From Ulvibacter antarcticus (GTDB lineage Bacteria > Bacteroidota > Bacteroidia > Flavobacteriales > Flavobacteriaceae), in the NCBI RefSeq assembly GCF_003688405.1, contig NZ_REFC01000011.1:124001-188000 (forward strand): 64,000 bases of DNA, read 5' to 3'. The notes below the pieces were generated by a model. That model did not search any database and had not been told where the DNA came from. It saw only the letters and a program-made list of their open reading frames with translations. Positions 36,601 to 46,595 of this stretch are shown here, piece by piece. The position numbers and the translations under genes are program-made. Position 1 is the first letter of the stretch. Every line of letters starts with the position of its first letter.

Positions 36601-37100
36601 TTAATCATAAATTTTGGGAGAGTTGGCTTCTGAATCTAAAGTCTTCCCTTGGAACCAATGAAAGTATTTCAGAAAATTTTGAGAATAGAAATTACAGTCT
36701 TGACACCTACGAGATCTTTCCGAAGCTATCGTATTTATTGACAAAACAGACGCGATTTGATGTATTCTATCAATTTATGAATAAGGATAATTCGCTAGGT
36801 GAGATGGAATCGTTAGATCAACAAAAACTCGGATTCTCTTTTTCATATACCAATGCCGAAAAGATATCTATTAACGGGGAATTCAATTACATAGATAACA
36901 ACTTTAAAGGAAGCGCATTCTCTCCTGTTGCATATCAGATCCTTGAAGGTTTGCAGCCAGGAGTTAACTTTACTTGGAGATTACTATTTCAAAAAAGAAT
37001 CACTAAATATCTGGATGCCAATCTCTCTTACTTCGGAAGGGATAGTAAAAGTGCAAAGACAATCCATACAGGAAGTGTGCAACTTCGAGCTTATTTCTAA
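33684..37100 (+). CDS. Large outer-membrane beta-barrel protein, uncharacterised
   Basis: 1138 residues. Signal peptide KLCLFLFMCCIASLGYAQ. The N-terminal third has a mixed domain with ITRGITIGNNQNAVVNSELD, LQITGKLSDDVSIRASIQDA and NWNIRAGDIDLQ, which recalls segments of the gliding/T9SS translocon protein SprA, though it is half its size. The rest is many amphipathic strands (for example LSYFGRDSKSAKTIHTGSVQ) ending in aromatic LRAYF, the C-terminal Phe expected for BAM insertion. It is a conserved-looking outer-membrane channel or assembly factor; I recognise no named family. A small lipoprotein gene follows. Confidence 0.7.
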   Translation: MKLCLFLFMCCIASLGYAQDVSSNERSKKVAIHDTITIDTVSINPAKFQILDARGRAIDTLQYTVDFRKSSILFSEEIQKLNDSVTIEYLRYPELLTRDYFQLDPKIIVENTGVVDRLYSLEQSDNKSLFTPFEGLNTAGSITRGITIGNNQNAVVNSELDLQITGKLSDDVSIRASIQDANIPTQEGGYSQSLDEFDQIFIELFSDNWNIRAGDIDLQNNNSYFGRFQKKVQGISLRGTVTHKNGAKTSAFAAGALVRGVFAKSAFVGQEGNQGPYKLVGPNGELFILIVSGSERVYVNGLLLERGETEDYLIDYNAGEIKFNSTYPVTANMRISVEYQYTDRNYTRFIGYGGGNYSSDNLDIGVYVYSENDAKNQPLQQNLSETQVDILQNAGDDRTQMIAPSAVPDTFSENRILYKMEVINGEQVFVYSTDPTDELFNVRFTLIGENAGNYILSESNAISRIFEYVAPVNGLPQGRYDPVIQLSAPTKLQIGGLNGSYHPSEKTRIDFEVAGSRNDLNLFSNLDDSNNDGFAGRLNAKQRILTSSDSLHVDGFGSIDFINEDFRNIERIYNIEFNRDWNLTNPMGNQRFVTSGIEVSHPKHGGGRYAFQNLEYSENFMGSRHEVVSDVRIKKIRATTNASYLNSTGDQFDSEFFRIHNRTAYSMKKAWVGGKFNLENNQIKKASKDSLTLGSQKYYSWETFAGIGDSTAVFVEGGYQYRLNDSLRNAKLREVSSSHTYFMKSRPLNGKNAQLTLFANYRLLKDKDGNDENEKSLNSRILYNQALFDNGIRLNTAIETNNGVIPRQEFTYVQVEAGQGVFTWNDYNNNGVQELEEFEVAQFQDEATYVRILLPNQVFLKIRENKFSQILTLNPQAWSGKEGFLKLLSHFYNQTSYVIDRKVKRRNDTFNINPFEDGGEDQLGLTLNFRNALFYNRGKQLFTTSYTYLSTSGSNLLSLGLQENKLKSHQLHFNHKFWESWLLNLKSSLGTNESISENFENRNYSLDTYEIFPKLSYLLTKQTRFDVFYQFMNKDNSLGEMESLDQQKLGFSFSYTNAEKISINGEFNYIDNNFKGSAFSPVAYQILEGLQPGVNFTWRLLFQKRITKYLDANLSYFGRDSKSAKTIHTGSVQLRAYF

Positions 37101-37202
37101 CATTCTTTCTCGCATCTACAAAAGATCGGTACGCTTATACATTTACTATTTCATCTACCTAAAGTGGAAACTATCTTTAAGGAAACAATTAAACAAACTA
37201 TT

Positions 37203-37679
37203 ATGAAAATCTTAAAAGTAACCCTCGTTGCGACTTTCGCAATGTTCGCATTAGGCTCCTGTACTCAGGACTCAGAAATTATGAATACAACCGCAGCAGC
37301 CGACCTGTCTTTTAAAGGCTCAACTCCTGCCTATTGTGATGATAATTATACGCTCAATTTCGTTGATGGACCACATTATCGATCTAAAGTTGTGTGTACC
37401 TGGGATTCAGGTTATGATGGAGGAGCCCCACCTGAGGTGATAGTCCATGAAATCGAATGGCAAGCAAATGATGATGTAATTTATCCTAAAACCGTCGAAT
37501 TAGTTCAAGGAGATCTAGGTGTTATTGTCGAATTTACATCGGCTGAACTTGAGGGTAAAGTAGAAGGAAGATGGAGAGTTCGTGTTCAAGGGGGAGGCGG
37601 AAATCCTGATTGTGAATGGAGTGACTGGGTAGATCATTGGTATGTTGGTTTGCAACAAACCACCGAGATAAACTTATAA
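37203..37679 (+). CDS. Small secreted lipoprotein, unknown
   Basis: 158 residues from the ATG at 37203. That start gives the lipoprotein signal KILKVTLVATFAMFALGSC (Cys20), while the in-frame upstream ATG at 37164 does not. The mature part has four Cys, and the beta-rich body ends RVRVQGGGGNPDCEWSDWVD. No family recognised. It is 102 bp downstream of the large outer-membrane protein on the same strand. Confidence 0.65.
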   Translation: MKILKVTLVATFAMFALGSCTQDSEIMNTTAAADLSFKGSTPAYCDDNYTLNFVDGPHYRSKVVCTWDSGYDGGAPPEVIVHEIEWQANDDVIYPKTVELVQGDLGVIVEFTSAELEGKVEGRWRVRVQGGGGNPDCEWSDWVDHWYVGLQQTTEINL

Positions 37680-37697
37680 AATCCCCGGTTAAAAAAC

Positions 37698-37827
37698 AAG
37701 GGTGTTTAAAAAGTAAATTCTATCGTTTTGTCAGGTCGAGCGGAGACGAGACCTCATTGACAGTCAGTAACTAAAAGTTCTCGACTGCGCTCGAACAGAC
37801 AGAAAAATCTACTTTTTAAACACTCTT
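37698..37827. repeat. MITE-like inverted repeat
   Basis: Imperfect 18-bp terminal inverted repeats (37698-37715, AAGGGTGTTTAAAAAGTA; 37810-37827, one mismatch) enclose about 94 bp. That inner segment itself contains opposed TCAGGTCGAGCG (37731-37742) and CGCTCGAACAGAC (37789-37801). It sits between two convergent genes and may also stop transcription from both sides. TCGAGCG-type elements are widespread in flavobacterial genomes as far as I recall. Confidence 0.75.
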
Positions 37828-37842
37828 ATTATTCTATTACTA

Positions 37843-39378
37843 TTAAGAAAGCCATTTTTTAAACGAAATGGTTTCTTCCATTTTTGAAGCGATATCTTCA
37901 ATAGCGATACGTTCCTGCTCCATACTATCTCGGTAACGAATGGTCACGGTATTATCTTCTTTAGTTTGGTGATCTACCGTAATACAAAATGGTGTCCCAT
38001 TCGCATCCTGACGACGATAACGTCTTCCAACGGCATCCTTCTCATCATAAGTTACATTGTAGTCCCATTTAAGATCTTCGATTATTTTTTCTGCGATTTC
38101 TGGCAGGCCGTCCTTTTTTACCAATGGCAAAACAGCTGCCTTAACTGGCGCAAGAATTGATGGCAACTTAAGTACAGTACGAGTACTTCCGTCTTCCAGC
38201 GTTTCTTCTTCCAATGAATTACTCATTACAGCCAAGAACATACGATCTAATCCAATGGATGTTTCCACTACATAAGGTGTATAGTTCTTATTAGTTTCAT
38301 GATCGAAGAATTGTAATTTTTTACCGGAGAATTCTTCGTGCGCCTTTAAATCGAAATCGGTACGGGAGTGTATTCCTTCTAATTCTTTAAATCCGAATGG
38401 GAAATTAAATTCAATATCAGCCGCAGCATTTGCATAGTGAGCAAGCTTTTCATGATCGTGGAAGCGATAATTTTCTTTTCCTAAACCTAAAGAATGGTGC
38501 CAATTTAAACGGGTTTCCTTCCAGTATTCGTACCATTTCATTTCCTCGCCCGGCTTGACGAAAAATTGCATTTCCATTTGTTCGAATTCCCGCATTCTAA
38601 ATATAAACTGTCTTGCTACGATTTCATTACGAAAGGCTTTACCGGTTTGAGCGATTCCAAAAGGAATTTTCATTCTACCCGACTTTTGAACATTTAGGAA
38701 GTTTACAAAGATACCTTGGGCCGTTTCCGGACGAAGGTATAAATCTGTAGCGCTTTCGGCAGAAGCTCCCAGTTTAGTTCCAAACATCAGGTTGAATTGT
38801 CGCACGTCTGTCCAATTCTTCGAACCAGTATCAGGATCGGCAATTCCAAGTTCCTCAATAAGTGCTTTTACATCAGCCAGATCTTCTGCTTCTAGAGATC
38901 GCGCCATGCGTTCAAGAATCTCCTTTTGTTCTTTCTTATATCGTACAACTCTATCGTTTGTGGCAACAAATTGTGCTTCGTCGAAGCTCTCGCCAAAGCG
39001 CTTTTTGGCTTTATCAATTTCTTTTTGTGCCTTCTGATGAATTTTTTCGGCATAATCTTCAATCAGCACATCGGCACGAAACCTTTTTTTAGAATCTTTA
39101 TTATCGATTAGTGGATCATTAAAGGCATCTACGTGCCCAGAAGCTTTCCAGGTAGTTGGGTGCATTAATATTGCCGCGTCAAGACCAACAATGTTTTGAT
39201 GCATATACACCATGCTGCGCCACCAATATTCTCTAATATTCTTTTTAAGCTCTACCCCGTTCTGACCGTAATCGTAAACGGCGCTTAGCCCATCGTAAAT
39301 TTCACTAGACCCAAAAATGTACCCGTACTCTTTTGCGTGTGATATTACCTTTTTAAATTGATCTTCGTTATTTGCCAT
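37843..39378 (-). CDS. glyS: Glycyl-tRNA synthetase (alpha2 type)
   Basis: 511 residues from the ATG at 39376-39378 (MANNEDQFKKVISHAKEYG); an upstream ATG would add 16 residues with no homology. It is a class II enzyme of the homodimeric archaeal/eukaryotic type: AKEYGYIFGSSEIYDGLSA near the N terminus, motif 2 GIAQTGKAFRNEIVARQFIF followed by REFEQMEMQFF, and an anticodon-binding C-terminal domain (about 395-511). It charges tRNA-Gly. Confidence 0.96.
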   Translation of the reverse strand: MANNEDQFKKVISHAKEYGYIFGSSEIYDGLSAVYDYGQNGVELKKNIREYWWRSMVYMHQNIVGLDAAILMHPTTWKASGHVDAFNDPLIDNKDSKKRFRADVLIEDYAEKIHQKAQKEIDKAKKRFGESFDEAQFVATNDRVVRYKKEQKEILERMARSLEAEDLADVKALIEELGIADPDTGSKNWTDVRQFNLMFGTKLGASAESATDLYLRPETAQGIFVNFLNVQKSGRMKIPFGIAQTGKAFRNEIVARQFIFRMREFEQMEMQFFVKPGEEMKWYEYWKETRLNWHHSLGLGKENYRFHDHEKLAHYANAAADIEFNFPFGFKELEGIHSRTDFDLKAHEEFSGKKLQFFDHETNKNYTPYVVETSIGLDRMFLAVMSNSLEEETLEDGSTRTVLKLPSILAPVKAAVLPLVKKDGLPEIAEKIIEDLKWDYNVTYDEKDAVGRRYRRQDANGTPFCITVDHQTKEDNTVTIRYRDSMEQERIAIEDIASKMEETISFKKWLS

Positions 39379-39441
39379 CCGGCAAAAATAAGGAATGCCC
39401 TTCAACCCCCAAAGAGGGAGATACAATTAAATGTAAAAAAA

Positions 39442-39480
39442 AACTTCCAAATCCTTAATCGGATTTGGAAGTTCATTTTT
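39442..39480 (-). terminator. Terminator of the coiled-coil membrane protein gene
   Basis: A perfect 13-bp stem AACTTCCAAATCC/GGATTTGGAAGTT with a 6-nt loop is followed on the minus strand by a run of nine or more T. Confidence 0.9.
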
Positions 39481-39519
39481 ACAGTGTCTTTCTTCTTATT
39501 AAAGCGAGATTAGCTCCTT

Positions 39520-40398
39520 TTATTTCAAGGTCATAGTTGAAGTTGCAACCTGTTTAGCACCATCAAAAACATTGATGGTATAAGTTCCTCCTACAAGATC
39601 ATCTTCATCGGCATTTACAAGTATACAAACATCAAGTTCGTCATTCTCATAAAAAACATTCGTTGAAGCGCTATAAGTAAGCTCCTTTTCATCAAATGTA
39701 ATAGATGTTTTATCTCCTAATAGATTATTTTCAGGGTTTATTACCTGCACATACAATTCTCGATCGCCTTTTTCTGCAATTGAATTAGGTGCTAGTGTAA
39801 AACAAGCTCTTACTTTATCCGCCCGACTTGCACGTCTAGTATCCACTATTTTACCGCTATTTCTAATAATTACAGCATCGCCTTTTAGATCGGTGGCGTT
39901 AATTGCAGATCCTTTTTTAATAGTTTCCGCTAGGGCAAGGTTTGTTTGGTTCACAGAATCTACAACCTTATAGGTTTTTGTAAGTACATTAGTTGTACTA
40001 TCGCGTTCCAGTGCCAATCTTTGATTCGCCACAATAAGGCTATCGGCTCTTTTAAAGAGCATCTTACGCTCACTTTTTAATCTGCTTATTTCGGCTTTAT
40101 AACGACCAATTAAAGCTACGTTGGCTTCAGATTTCTTCACCGAATCCAATAGAATCTCGATACGCTCTCTTGCAGCTAATAAATCCTTATCTTTTAGTTC
40201 ATTATCCTGAATAACTTCATCATAATTTGCAATCAAAGATTCCAATTCAGTTTCGATATCAGCTTTTTGTTGCTCAAGCCCGGAAACAGTATTCTTGCTA
40301 TCATTATATAAGGAAACGGTATAAACACCTAAACCTATTAACAATACAGACAGTATTCCTATTAATATCTTAAATTTTCCACTATTATTCTCTTCCAT
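39520..40398 (-). CDS. Membrane-anchored coiled-coil protein, uncharacterised
   Basis: 292 residues. One N-terminal membrane helix (about 10-30, ILIGILSVLLIGLGVYTVSL), a long coiled coil (about 38-165) and a C-terminal beta domain (about 190-292, ACFTLAPNSIAEKGDRELYV, then TYTINVFDGAKQVATSTMTL). It is inserted once in the inner membrane with the bulk outside. No named family; similar proteins are frequent in Flavobacteriaceae. It is divergent from the ComF gene. Confidence 0.7.
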   Translation of the reverse strand: MEENNSGKFKILIGILSVLLIGLGVYTVSLYNDSKNTVSGLEQQKADIETELESLIANYDEVIQDNELKDKDLLAARERIEILLDSVKKSEANVALIGRYKAEISRLKSERKMLFKRADSLIVANQRLALERDSTTNVLTKTYKVVDSVNQTNLALAETIKKGSAINATDLKGDAVIIRNSGKIVDTRRASRADKVRACFTLAPNSIAEKGDRELYVQVINPENNLLGDKTSITFDEKELTYSASTNVFYENDELDVCILVNADEDDLVGGTYTINVFDGAKQVATSTMTLK

Positions 40399-40486
40399 GA
40401 GATTTTATATTATATTAGTTTCAATCAGCTAATGTAGTAAGTGTGTTAAAATAAAACGTTTATAAAATGATAAAAAAAATTAAATT

Positions 40487-41149
40487 ATGTTAAATCTTTT
40501 ATTTCCTAAGGTTTGTCAAGGGTGTAAAATGGTCCTTTCTAAAGAGGAAAACATCCTTTGTGTTTCCTGTAGACATAAGCTACCATTAGCTTCACACCAT
40601 ACTACGGGCAGCCATGGAATGAAAGATATTTTTTACGGGCGATTTAAAGTCGAAGCCGCTACTGCCTTGATTTATTTTCAGAAAAAAGGAATCACACAAG
40701 AGTTGCTACACAACCTCAAGTATCGAGGTAAAAAGGAAATAAGCTATTTTTTCGGAAAATGGCTCGGCAATGAACTCGCTGATATTGAAGACTATAAATC
40801 CTGTGATATGGTGATTCCGGTACCCCTTCACAAGCAGAAACTAAAAAAAAGAGGCTATAACCAAGTTGAGGGTTTTGGAAAAGAAATCGCCAACGCATTA
40901 GAAATTCCTTATCGGGACGACATCCTTATCAAAGTTTCAAAAACCGGTTCTCAGGTTTTTAAGCAGCGTTTTACACGTTTTAATTCGGAAGAAATTTTTA
41001 CTGTTCAACATGCTGATGAACTAGTTGGAAAACACATTTTATTAGTAGATGACATTGTAACCACTGGTGCTACTCTCGAAAATTGTGCTCTAAAACTGCT
41101 TAAAAATCCTTCAACAAAACTGAGCATTGCTACTATTGCGGTTGCATAA
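40487..41149 (+). CDS. ComF-family phosphoribosyltransferase
   Basis: 220 residues. N-terminal zinc-binding Cys pairs (VCQGC and CVSC, about residues 9-31) and a PRTase domain with the PRPP loop HILLVDDIVTTGATLENC (about 185-202). VIPVPLHKQKLKKRGYNQ is the ComF/GntX signature. ComF is a late competence protein needed for DNA uptake in several species; the exact activity is unsettled. Confidence 0.93.
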   Translation: MLNLLFPKVCQGCKMVLSKEENILCVSCRHKLPLASHHTTGSHGMKDIFYGRFKVEAATALIYFQKKGITQELLHNLKYRGKKEISYFFGKWLGNELADIEDYKSCDMVIPVPLHKQKLKKRGYNQVEGFGKEIANALEIPYRDDILIKVSKTGSQVFKQRFTRFNSEEIFTVQHADELVGKHILLVDDIVTTGATLENCALKLLKNPSTKLSIATIAVA

Positions 41150-41215
41150 ATTCCAGCTTTAATTCCGAAGATAAAAAGACATCAATCCTGACTAAAATCT
41201 TATTACTTTTGTGGC

Positions 41216-42820
41216 ATGAAGCACCGCTTACTTTATATTCCTATTTTATTTCTATTCTCACTGTCTTTTGTGGATTGTGCTAAAAAAGGAACCCCTTCAG
41301 GTGGAAAACGCGATAGTATCCCTCCCGTAATCGTTAAAAGTAATCCAGAAAATTACAGTATCAATTTTAAAGGGGACGAAATTCGAATCTATTTCGACGA
41401 ATATATAAAATTAAAAGACCTTCAGAAAGAACTCATCATATCACCCCCACTAAAAAGTCAGCCGAGCATTACACCCTTAAGTGCTTCCAAAATTTTAAAA
41501 ATAAAAATTTCAGATACCCTAAAAGAAAACACCACCTATTCCTTTAACTTCGGAAACAGTATTGTTGACAATAATGAGGGAAATGCCTTCGAATATTTTA
41601 AGTACGTAATTTCCACCGGAAGCTATATCGATAGTCTAAAACTTTCAGGAACTGTTGTGGATGCTAAACTTCTTAAACCAGAACTGCCGGTTACTGTCAT
41701 GTTATATGAAGTGAATGATACTTTTAAGGATTCGTTGGTGCTTTCAGAAAAACCTACGTATATCACGACTACAAAGGACAGTATTGGAACATTCGAACTC
41801 ACTAATTTAAAAGAAGGAGACTACCTTTTATTGGCTTTAAAAGAAAAAAATAACGATTATACGTTTCAGCCGCGAAGTGATAAAATTGCTTACGAAAAAT
41901 CCATTGTAACTCTTCCAACAGACAGTTCGTATGTTTTGACACTTTTTAAGGAACAAGTTGAATATAAAATCGCGAGACCTAAACAACTAAACAAGAATGA
42001 GATCATTTTTGGTTATGAAGGTCCTGCTAATGATCTATCGGTTGAACTTATATCTGAAGTGCCGCCAGATTTTGAAGCTAAAGTATTCAGAGACAGAATT
42101 AAAGACACATTACATTATTGGTTTAAACCTGCAATTAGCAACGATTCCTTACTGTTTCTAGCAAAAACCAAGAATCAAGTGGATACTCTTACCGTAAAAC
42201 TGCGGGATATGTTTCGTGATTCTTTAAAAATATCGGCGATAAATGCCGGTGTTTTAACCCCTAAGGACACCCTGAAAATAAGCGCGAATACTCCTATTAT
42301 TTCGGTGGCTTCGGAAAGGATTACCGTGCAAAATAAAGATTCGGTTGCTATTGAATCCACTGTAGTAATCGACACAATTTATAATATTGCTAAGCTAATT
42401 TTTCCGAAGCAAATGGAACAACGATATAAAGTACAGTTGCTACCGGGCGCCATCACCGATTTCTTCGGAAAGGAGAACGACACTCTTGATTACACAATTA
42501 CGACCAAAACGGTTTCAGATTATGGGACCTTAGGACTTACTTTAAGTAATTTAAAAGAACTGCCGATTATTGTCCAATTGACCGACGATAAATTTAAGGT
42601 GGTTTCAGAAAAATATCTCAACGAAAATGATGCTGTATTGTTCGATTATTTGAATCCGGGATATTATTACCTTCGTATTGTTTACGACACTAATGAAAAT
42701 GGCATATGGGATTCGGGTAACTTTCTAAATCGAATAGCGCCAGAACGCATTAAATATTACCCTTCCAAAATTGAAATGCGCGCCAATTGGAGCTTAAATG
42801 AAACCTTTATTCTAGAGTAA
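41216..42820 (+). CDS. Ig-like (Big_5/SbsA-type) lipoprotein
   Basis: 534 residues. Lipoprotein signal with Cys22 (LFLFSLSFVDC) and a following KKGTPSGGKRDSIPPVIV, the usual start of an N-terminal Ig-like domain with VKSNPENYSINFKGDEIRIY and EYIKLKDLQKELIISPP. Three or more beta-sandwich domains follow. Function unknown; widely present in Bacteroidota. A TACTTTTG box (41204-41211) ends only 4 nt before the ATG. The 3' end overlaps the convergent omega-amidase gene by 14 bp. Confidence 0.85.
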   Translation: MKHRLLYIPILFLFSLSFVDCAKKGTPSGGKRDSIPPVIVKSNPENYSINFKGDEIRIYFDEYIKLKDLQKELIISPPLKSQPSITPLSASKILKIKISDTLKENTTYSFNFGNSIVDNNEGNAFEYFKYVISTGSYIDSLKLSGTVVDAKLLKPELPVTVMLYEVNDTFKDSLVLSEKPTYITTTKDSIGTFELTNLKEGDYLLLALKEKNNDYTFQPRSDKIAYEKSIVTLPTDSSYVLTLFKEQVEYKIARPKQLNKNEIIFGYEGPANDLSVELISEVPPDFEAKVFRDRIKDTLHYWFKPAISNDSLLFLAKTKNQVDTLTVKLRDMFRDSLKISAINAGVLTPKDTLKISANTPIISVASERITVQNKDSVAIESTVVIDTIYNIAKLIFPKQMEQRYKVQLLPGAITDFFGKENDTLDYTITTKTVSDYGTLGLTLSNLKELPIIVQLTDDKFKVVSEKYLNENDAVLFDYLNPGYYYLRIVYDTNENGIWDSGNFLNRIAPERIKYYPSKIEMRANWSLNETFILE

Positions 42821-43583
42821 AAGCATCGCGATCATTGAGAAACTGAAGATGCTTGCGGTTTTTTGTGATATGTTCCTTTTTTAATTCAATAGTTTCGACA
42901 AATTCCCTTTCGAAATCGGTGGTTGAGACCTGTTCCCCTAAGATATCATATATCGCAGAATGTCCAGTATATGCATGACCATTTCCATCGAGTCCCACCC
43001 TATTTACACCTACACAATACGCCATATTTTCAATCGCCCGTGCTCTTAGAAGTGCATCCCAGGCAGCGATTCGTTTGTCAGGCCAATTTGCAACATATAT
43101 TAACACATCATACTCCTGAGTATTTCGCGCCCAAACCGGAAATCGGAGGTCGTAGCAAATCAACGGACAAATTTTCCACCCTTTATAATTGACAATTAGG
43201 TGTTTGTCACCTGCAGTAAAAGTGTTATGCTCGCCAGCCAAAGTAAAAGTGTGACGTTTATCATAATATTTATAATCTCCGTCGGGCAGGACAAAATACA
43301 GTCGGTTGTAGAATTTACCTTGATCTTTTATGATAAGACTTCCTATGATCGCGGCATTTTTCTTTTTAGCTTCGGAAAGCATCCATTGCACAGTTTCTCC
43401 CTCTTTCTCTTCGGAAAGCATTTCGGCATTCATTGAAAATCCGGTGGTAAACATTTCCGGAAGCACAATGAGATTGGTATCATCAGAAATGTTTTCAATT
43501 TTTTCTGAAAGACTAGCCCGATTCGCCACAGCGTTCTCCCAATGAAGATGTGATTGAATGATACTTACTTTAAGATTGTCCAT
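42807..43583 (-). CDS. Omega-amidase / nitrilase family hydrolase (YafV-like)
   Basis: 258 residues of the carbon-nitrogen hydrolase fold. The catalytic triad is visible as Glu43 (VLPEMFTTGFS), Lys109 (YYDKRHTF) and Cys143 (PLICYDLRFPV). The YDKRHTFTLAGEHNTF segment matches omega-amidases, which remove toxic alpha-keto acid amides such as 2-oxoglutaramate from transaminations of glutamine/methionine. A transaminase of the matching type is encoded 3 kb away (46596-47735), so a methionine-salvage link is plausible. Confidence 0.93.
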   Translation of the reverse strand: MDNLKVSIIQSHLHWENAVANRASLSEKIENISDDTNLIVLPEMFTTGFSMNAEMLSEEKEGETVQWMLSEAKKKNAAIIGSLIIKDQGKFYNRLYFVLPDGDYKYYDKRHTFTLAGEHNTFTAGDKHLIVNYKGWKICPLICYDLRFPVWARNTQEYDVLIYVANWPDKRIAAWDALLRARAIENMAYCVGVNRVGLDGNGHAYTGHSAIYDILGEQVSTTDFEREFVETIELKKEHITKNRKHLQFLNDRDAFTLE

Positions 43584-43646
43584 TTGTAATTTGTTTCGAT
43601 ATAAAGCTCAGGATTCTATTTGAATTTCATTATATACTTAGAATTC

Positions 43647-44117
43647 TTAATGTTGTTCTAGAATTGCTATAATTTCATTTACCCCCTGCATCTTTGCATG
43701 GTCTTTAGCTACCAAACCTTTGTCGTCTGCCAAAGATGGATCTGCACCACATTCCAGAAGTAAATTTACGATATCTTTCCTGCCAAAAGTTGCGGCAAAA
43801 ATAAGTGCGGTTGCCCCATTATAGTTGGTAGCATTTACATTTGCTCCGTTCTCAATCAACAATTTCACAATAGAATTGTATCCTTTAAAACAGACGCCCA
43901 TCAAGGCTGTATTGCCGGATGCATCTTGTGTGTCGATATTTTGTGGGTATCCCAGAATTATTTTAGTGATGGCTTCGAAACCATAATAGGTAGCCAATAA
44001 TAATGGCGTTGACCCTCTAGCATCTTTTATAGTAACTAGTTCGGGAGATTGGCGGAGTACGGCCTCCACTTTAGTAGGATCTTCAGATCGTATTGCAGTA
44101 AAAAGTTGATCTTTCAT
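43647..44117 (-). CDS. Ankyrin-repeat protein (AnkB-like)
   Basis: 156 residues made of four to five ankyrin repeats (ARGSTPLLLATYYGFEAITK, NTALMGVCFKGYNSIVKLLIENGA, GATALIFAATFGRKDIVNLLLECGADPSL). There is no signal peptide. In Pseudomonas an ankyrin protein (AnkB) is encoded with a catalase and needed for its full activity; the same neighbourhood here (katG upstream) suggests a similar helper role. A strong hairpin (44137-44167) lies between katG and this gene. Confidence 0.88.
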   Translation of the reverse strand: MKDQLFTAIRSEDPTKVEAVLRQSPELVTIKDARGSTPLLLATYYGFEAITKIILGYPQNIDTQDASGNTALMGVCFKGYNSIVKLLIENGANVNATNYNGATALIFAATFGRKDIVNLLLECGADPSLADDKGLVAKDHAKMQGVNEIIAILEQH

Positions 44118-44130
44118 AATAGTTAAATAT

Positions 44131-44167
44131 AAAAAATCAAAGCAACATATATGGTATGTTGCTTTGA
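44131..44167 (-). terminator. Hairpin with T-tract between katG and the ankyrin gene
   Basis: A perfect 13-bp stem TCAAAGCAACATA/TATGTTGCTTTGA (loop 5 nt) is followed on the minus strand by TTTTTT. It ends 14 nt before the ankyrin ATG, so most katG transcripts should stop just short of the ankyrin gene. Confidence 0.9.
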
Positions 44168-44214
44168 AGATTAGTATGGAAATATTTCCAAACTATGCTG
44201 GGGAGTCCTGTAAA

Positions 44215-46509
<2,295 letters not shown>

Positions 46510-46595
46510 TTAAAAACGTTCGAGCACAGCTTTTCGATCGTATCTAATAATTATTAAATTGATAAAGTCTATAACGGGAACCAAGCGAAACTCTT

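Noticed and set aside
37164-37202. Upstream start for the small lipoprotein
   Set aside because: It would bury the lipoprotein signal peptide, which begins at 37203.
39379-39426. Longer glyS N terminus starting MYLPLWGL
   Set aside because: Glycyl-tRNA synthetases of this type start near MANNEDQFKKV; the extra residues show no similarity.
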